Source: an uncultured Porphyromonadaceae bacterium (GTDB taxonomy: Bacteria > Bacteroidota > Bacteroidia > Bacteroidales > Muribaculaceae). From it: a DNA stretch of 34,795 nt. Where the stretch lies: the NCBI GenBank assembly GCA_947174235.1, contig CAMWID010000037.1, forward strand, positions 1 to 34,795. Direction: 5' to 3'. The number at the start of each line of letters is the position of its first letter. Position 1 is the stretch's first letter. Positions 30,287 to 34,795 of the stretch are shown here, piece by piece. Position numbers and translations under genes: made by a program. The notes below the pieces were generated by a model. That model was given only the letters and a program-made list of their open reading frames with translations. It was not told the DNA's origin and did no database searches.

Positions 30287-30291
30287 AATAG

Positions 30292-30732
30292 CTACTTGAT
30301 GAAGATGCATTCTGAAATATTATATCCATATATGCTACCTGTCTTAATATCCATCATGGGATATTTAAGGATAGCTGTGTTGTCCGGAAGAAATTCAATT
30401 TCAACGCATATTGGGAATGGATCGCAATCATCGAAGGTTATCAGATACCGCCAGATGTTGTCTTCGTCATCCTCAGTTTTAATGAATTTCTTAATATTGT
30501 TAGTCACTGCGTTTTCTCCGGAAAATACTGTAAAGGTTTCTCCATCAAAGCAAAATTTGGTAAGCCCCGATACTGAAGAACTTGAAAAATACGGATCTTC
30601 ATGCAAGCTCTCCTTATCGAAACTAAATGAATGCAATTTCGTTTCCTGCAATGTTACTGACTTTTCAAGTTTTTCGCCTCTTGCTGTCATATAAGAGGCA
30701 ACGAAAAAGATGATTATTAAAAGCTTGTTCAT
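30292..30732 (-). CDS. secreted moron protein inside the tail module
   Basis: 146 aa, on the strand opposite to every other tail gene. Start at ATG 30732 (a longer reading adds MWIKSKN). Sec signal peptide MNKLLIIIFFVASYMTARG, no lipobox Cys, then a beta-rich mature domain (SGLTKFCFDGETFTVFSGEN, TFDDCDPFPICVEIEFLPDN). No family recognised. Its own promoter and 5-base distance to the convergent chaperone stop mark a moron: a cargo gene expressed independently, often in the prophage, for example for envelope change or superinfection exclusion. Confidence 0.7.
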   Translation of the reverse strand: MNKLLIIIFFVASYMTARGEKLEKSVTLQETKLHSFSFDKESLHEDPYFSSSSVSGLTKFCFDGETFTVFSGENAVTNNIKKFIKTEDDEDNIWRYLITFDDCDPFPICVEIEFLPDNTAILKYPMMDIKTGSIYGYNISECIFIK

Positions 30733-30750
30733 ATTTTTTGATTTTATCCA

Positions 30751-30782
30751 CAAAATTACGCAAAATTATTCATAATCACAAT
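30751..30782 (-). promoter_or_regulatory. moron promoter
   Basis: Minus strand: ATTG (30782-30779), 20-base spacer, -7 TAATTTTG (30758-30751). Its -33 box overlaps the start codon of the tape-measure gene, so activity of the two units may interfere. Confidence 0.6.
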
Positions 30783-33700
30783 GTCTCTACATTTTGACAT
30801 ATCGGCAGATCACTCATCATTCATGCAACGTATGAATGAGATTAGGACAGGTGTTCATAATGCAAGCAGGGTAATTAAAAGCCTTGCCAGGGATTTTGAC
30901 GTGTCAACTGTGGAGAACAAAATTATTGCCCTTAATAAAGTTATACGAGATAATGAATCTGTAATTCATCAATCATCCAAACAGATTGAGAAATGGGAGT
31001 TAGATGCCAAAGAAGCATTTAACAATAATGATATATCAACTTTCTCTACAATAACAAAGGATATTGAAGAACAGTCAAAAAAAATAGCGGAACTTATTTC
31101 TGAGACCAAACAGTATTATGATGCACTGTCGATGGTCGAATCCAGTGGCGGAGCTGAGGTTTCGTCTGTTAAAAGTGTAAGTGCTCCACAATTTTTCAGG
31201 TCTCAGACAGATTATGAATATGCTGAGTCATTGCGCTCAAAAATTGAAGATATACAGTCCCAGATTGCTGAGTTTGATGGGTCTGATAAAGATTTACAAA
31301 AACTTAGGTCATCACTCTCCCAAACAGAAAATAAATTGAGAGGATGTCAATTGGAAGCGGCACAGGCAGCTGCTGAACTTGGGGAAAATCTTGGATCTCG
31401 AGCGGCAGAAGCGTCGGAATCTCTTTATATTTTGAACAATGCCGCTGAAAAACAAGAGGCTGTTGTGAAGAGTCTTTCTATAGCTGTTCAAGAGGCTGCA
31501 CAGTCATTGGATTCGTTAAGAGAGTCCGATGATATAGAAGCCCTTGATAACGCTCAGATTAAATATGACACTCTCGCGATAAGTCTCCAAAATGCACAAA
31601 TGGAGTTAGCTAACATTCAGGCGGCTCAGTCGGATGCAAGCATGTCTTTTGCTAAGATAAATCAGGAGGTTGAACAACATGATTCTCTAATCGTAAAAAT
31701 GCTTGGCGGATACGAGAATTACCAGGTTGTTGTTGGTCAACTTCCTGGACCTATTCAAAGTGTTATAGGTTCAATCAATGGTATGACAGGTGCGGCGAAA
31801 GCATTTATTGCAACTCCGCTTGGTGCCGTTATTGCAACTATCGTTCTTGTCTTGAAATCTTTAAAAACATGGTTTGACTCATCTGTTGAGGGACAGAAGG
31901 CATTTGCTGAAATATCCGGATATGTATCTGGAGTGCTTGACCAACTTAAAGAGATTGTAATCTCTGTAGGGAATGCGATATATAATGCTTTTTCGAATCC
32001 CAAAAAGGCAGTAATAGACTTATGGAACGCCATTAAGACTAATTTTGTAAATCGTGTCAAATCTGTAGGTGAAATGGCAAAATCTTTGGGAGGGTTGTTA
32101 AAAGCGGCATTGACATTTGATTCTGATGCTATCATAAAGGAGTTCAATAATCTTACCAATAGTTTCTTGAAGTTTGGCACTGGGATAGACAATGTTACAG
32201 GAAAAGTTTCTAAATATGTAAAAGGGGTAAATCAGGCGGCTAAAGCAAATGCCCGTCTTGCAAAAGAAGAAAAGGAGATTGAAATAGCTGCTGCTGAAGA
32301 ACAGAAGCGGTCTGCCCAACGTCAGCTTGAAATGACAAAAGCTCGTACAAAAATGTATGATGCCAAGGCATCAAAGGAAGAGAAGAAATCGGCCCGTGAG
32401 GAATATATGAGATTAAATAATGAAGATATTCAGGCTCAATTAATCCTTCAGGATCGAAGAATAGCACTTCAGGAGGGTAGAATGGCTTTAACAACAAACA
32501 CAATTGAAGATGAAAATGCACTTCGCGAATTGCAGGCTCAAAGAACTCAGATAGAGAATCAGGGGGCTCAGCGAGAAATGATGTTGCAAAGAATGTCAAA
32601 CCGAATTGATAAGCAAGATAAGCAAGATAAGCAGTCCGGAGCCACCGCAGAGCAGACTGCCTCAAAACGCACGGAATCTCAAAGAAGAATAATTGACCTG
32701 ATGAAAAGTCAGGCGGAGGAACGCCTGCGTCTTCAGCAGGACTATGAATATCAGGAGTGGCAGAACCGTATTGATTTGATGGAGGAAGGGGAGGCGAAGG
32801 TGCTTGCCCAGATGGAACTTGACCATTCCAAGGAAATGACATCGCTTGAAGACCAGAAGCGTCAGGCTGTACAGGCTGAGATAGCGCGTCAGAAAGCATT
32901 GTTCGATGCCCGTCAGGATGAACTTTCCGTTGGCAACAAGAAATATGCCAAAGAGATTTTCAACCCGGATAAGGATGTCTCCATTGATGAGGTGAATGCG
33001 ATTGTTGACCGCTATGATTCCTTGCATGACCAACTTATACAAAAGCAGAAAAAGGCGGAACAAGACCGTCTTGAAGCTGCCAAGGAGTCTTTCAACGCCT
33101 ACCTACAGGAGTTCGGCACCTACCAGCAGAAGCGCGAGGCGATAGCGACCGACTATGACACACGCATAGCCGCGGCAGCCAATGCCGGAGACCGCATGAT
33201 GCTGGAGGCACAGAAAGCCAAGGCTCTTTCCGATCTTGACTATCAGCAATGGATTGACAGCGAGGAAATCGCCCTTGCGTTCGGCGACATATCCAATCTT
33301 TCACAGCAGACCGTCTCCCGTCTTATCGAAGACATGGAGAAGTACCGTGGAAAGGTCGTTGCCACTTTCGATCCAGACAAGATTGAGAAGTATGAGGAAG
33401 CCCTCAACAATCTCCGTATGGCGGATGTCGAGGGCACCTTCTCCGCATTCGGCTCAATGGTGCCGGAATATTTCACCAAGCGTCTCGCCATTCAGAAACA
33501 GATAAACGATGAGGCACAGATCGGCATTGAGCTGACCCGCAAGCAGAACGAGCTTTCAATGCAGACCGAAGCTCAGAAAGGAGCCGTGAAGATACAGGCA
33601 AAGGCGGCAGGGTACAGCATATCCGATGAAGACCTTGCCGACCCAGCCAAGGTTCAGCAGATAGCCGACAGAGTGGCGGTCGCATCAGCTTCCGGCAATA

Positions 33701-34795
33701 AGTTCGCATCCGCTCTTCATTCGGCACTCCTTGAACTTCTGAAGCTCAACGGTGAATCCGCCGAACTTGAAAAGGCAACCAAAACATGGGACGGCAACTT
33801 TGCCCACCTCAAAGAGACGCTTGACAAACTTGATGGGGAAGAGAAGTTCAGAGCCATTTCCGAAGCTGTCGGTTCCGCAGCCGGGTTGATAGGCGATTTG
33901 GCTTCCCAGGCATCCGAGATGGCTGACGCCATGGGAGCCGAAGGTCTCGGCAAGGCTCTCGGAACACTCGGTGAAGCCATGGGGAGCGTGCAGAACGTCG
34001 CATCCGGTTTCGCGCAAGGCGGTCTTGTCGGAGGAATCGCCGCAGCCGCAGGGGAGGTCATGAAGTGGACTACCAAGCTCTTCATGGCAGGTGACGCCAA
34101 GCATCAGAAGAACATCGAGCGTCTTCAGGAACAGATCGACGCTCTCGGAAAGTCATACGAAAAGGTAGGCAAGGCAGCCGACAAGGCTTATTCCACGGAC
34201 GCCTCCAAGCTGATCAATCAGCAGAACACAATGCTGAAACAGCAGCAGGCACTCATCCGTCAGCAGATGGCTGAGGAAGAGGCGAAGAAGAAAACCGATG
34301 ATGACAAGATCAAGGAGTATCAGGAACGTCTCGAAGAGATAAACGAACTGCTTGAGGAGAATGCCGAGAAAGCCAAGGAAGCAATCATCGGCACCGACAT
34401 TAAATCGGCAATAGACGAGTTTGCCTCGCTCTACGCCGGGGCATGGGACGATGGCACGGACGCGGCGCAGAAGTCAATGGCGGCTGTCAAGTCCATCATA
34501 TCCGGCGCGCTCACGGAACTGCTCAAAAAGAATATCCAGCCTGCGGCAACATCATTCTACGACACCCTTGCAAAGGCTATGGAGGATGGCATACTGACAG
34601 ATGCGGAACTTGCCAATCTTGACACTATAAAAGCGCAGATGGACGCTCTCGCCGCCACCGGAGAGGAGCAGTACAAGAAGATTCAGGAACGCTACAAAGA
34701 CCTTGACGAGCTACGCGAGGAACTGACAGATATAAGCTTTGATTCCGTCCGCGACAACTTCAAGTCGCTGCTGTCCGACATGACATCCACCACCG
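30781..34795 (+). CDS. tail tape measure protein (truncated by window end)
   Basis: At least 1338 codons with no stop. MSLHFDISADHSSFMQRMNE start; long coiled-coil regions; a hydrophobic segment around residues 320-360 (TGAAKAFIATPLGAVIATIV) typical of tape measures; a charged Lys/Glu/Gln repeat region, including three tandem 9-base units encoding DKQ (32608-32634); and a second Gly/Ala-rich segment near residue 1080 (GGLVGGIAAAAGEV). It sets tail length and is ejected through the envelope. The 5' part is AT-rich and the part after about 33090 clearly GC-richer, suggesting a mosaic joint. Confidence 0.92.
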   Translation, partial: MSLHFDISADHSSFMQRMNEIRTGVHNASRVIKSLARDFDVSTVENKIIALNKVIRDNESVIHQSSKQIEKWELDAKEAFNNNDISTFSTITKDIEEQSKKIAELISETKQYYDALSMVESSGGAEVSSVKSVSAPQFFRSQTDYEYAESLRSKIEDIQSQIAEFDGSDKDLQKLRSSLSQTENKLRGCQLEAAQAAAELGENLGSRAAEASESLYILNNAAEKQEAVVKSLSIAVQEAAQSLDSLRESDDIEALDNAQIKYDTLAISLQNAQMELANIQAAQSDASMSFAKINQEVEQHDSLIVKMLGGYENYQVVVGQLPGPIQSVIGSINGMTGAAKAFIATPLGAVIATIVLVLKSLKTWFDSSVEGQKAFAEISGYVSGVLDQLKEIVISVGNAIYNAFSNPKKAVIDLWNAIKTNFVNRVKSVGEMAKSLGGLLKAALTFDSDAIIKEFNNLTNSFLKFGTGIDNVTGKVSKYVKGVNQAAKANARLAKEEKEIEIAAAEEQKRSAQRQLEMTKARTKMYDAKASKEEKKSAREEYMRLNNEDIQAQLILQDRRIALQEGRMALTTNTIEDENALRELQAQRTQIENQGAQREMMLQRMSNRIDKQDKQDKQSGATAEQTASKRTESQRRIIDLMKSQAEERLRLQQDYEYQEWQNRIDLMEEGEAKVLAQMELDHSKEMTSLEDQKRQAVQAEIARQKALFDARQDELSVGNKKYAKEIFNPDKDVSIDEVNAIVDRYDSLHDQLIQKQKKAEQDRLEAAKESFNAYLQEFGTYQQKREAIATDYDTRIAAAANAGDRMMLEAQKAKALSDLDYQQWIDSEEIALAFGDISNLSQQTVSRLIEDMEKYRGKVVATFDPDKIEKYEEALNNLRMADVEGTFSAFGSMVPEYFTKRLAIQKQINDEAQIGIELTRKQNELSMQTEAQKGAVKIQAKAAGYSISDEDLADPAKVQQIADRVAVASASGNKFASALHSALLELLKLNGESAELEKATKTWDGNFAHLKETLDKLDGEEKFRAISEAVGSAAGLIGDLASQASEMADAMGAEGLGKALGTLGEAMGSVQNVASGFAQGGLVGGIAAAAGEVMKWTTKLFMAGDAKHQKNIERLQEQIDALGKSYEKVGKAADKAYSTDASKLINQQNTMLKQQQALIRQQMAEEEAKKKTDDDKIKEYQERLEEINELLEENAEKAKEAIIGTDIKSAIDEFASLYAGAWDDGTDAAQKSMAAVKSIISGALTELLKKNIQPAATSFYDTLAKAMEDGILTDAELANLDTIKAQMDALAATGEEQYKKIQERYKDLDELREELTDISFDSVRDNFKSLLSDMTSTT

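Noticed and set aside
30270..30290. Programmed -1 frameshift at the end of the tail chaperone gene
   Set aside because: No X-XXY-YYZ slippery heptamer and no second frame continuing downstream; the moron gene fills the space instead.
32608..32634. Tandem 9-bp repeats as a CRISPR or regulatory repeat
   Set aside because: Three in-frame units encoding DKQ in a coiled-coil region; an ordinary coding repeat.
31755..34104. Long minus-strand ORFs (up to 219 codons) under the tape measure
   Set aside because: Produced by the biased codon use of the tape measure in the opposite frame; overlapping, low-complexity and without start signals.

Overview
The window is part of a tailed, siphovirus-like phage or prophage of a Bacteroidales host. 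The host call rests on repeated promoters with the Bacteroidota architecture (a -33 TTTG box about 19-20 bases before a -7 TAnnTTTG box), on mostly SD-less leaders ahead of the virion and anti-defence genes, and on gene families typical of gut Bacteroidales mobile DNA (DUF3846, ArdC, RadC/JAB, stand-alone MutS domain I, YopX, DUF4406). No tRNA, rRNA, CRISPR array, IS element or integrase was seen. The window ends inside the tape-measure gene.

Layout. (1) 1-4821: a compact + strand operon of about 17 small accessory genes with ATGA overlaps and frequent Shine-Dalgarno-like GGAGG: a lipoprotein, YopX, zinc-ribbon proteins, DUF551 and DUF4406. Two genes here look broken: an ASCH-like remnant and a frameshifted Cys-rich ORF. 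(2) 4894-6402: promoter, portal gene and terminator. (3) 6404-8439: small early-type genes. (4) 8440-11213, minus strand: a small ORF and a large MuF (Mu gpF/SPP1 gp7) minor head protein carrying two HExxH metallopeptidase-like regions, a probable phage-borne MuF effector. (5) 11347-16558: an anti-defence/DNA-metabolism block (DUF3846, ArdC split by an in-frame TGA, RadC/JAB, MutS domain I with a clamp-binding tail). It also holds a candidate small RNA with its own promoter and rho-independent terminator. (6) 16562-22825: UDP-galactopyranose mutase, GNAT, ParB-like protein, TET-associated-type glycosyltransferase, ATP-grasp ligase, a RarA-C-like protein and a sugar-transfer-associated ATP-grasp. 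This looks like a sugar/ligase modification pathway and it reads directly into the terminase genes. (7) 22876-34795: terminase small and large subunits, scaffold, decoration protein, major capsid protein, connectors, tail tube, tail chaperone, a reverse-strand secreted moron, and the tape measure.

Regulation is the most striking part. Two classes of promoter/leader are visible. Early/accessory genes carry the leader (C)ACTAAAAGTAA just before the start codon. At 15731-15745 the exact reverse complement of that leader forms the predicted 5' end of a roughly 70-nt RNA made of two hairpins plus a U8 tail. This suggests a phage sRNA that base-pairs with the shared leader of at least eight genes and shuts the early set off together. 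Virion and modification units instead carry a 19-bp near-palindrome (GTATTTGAAATATAAATAC) over the -33 box, at four promoters on both strands, and several use a different leader, ACTAACTTACA. The architecture therefore suggests an early-to-late switch with separate transcriptional and post-transcriptional marks.
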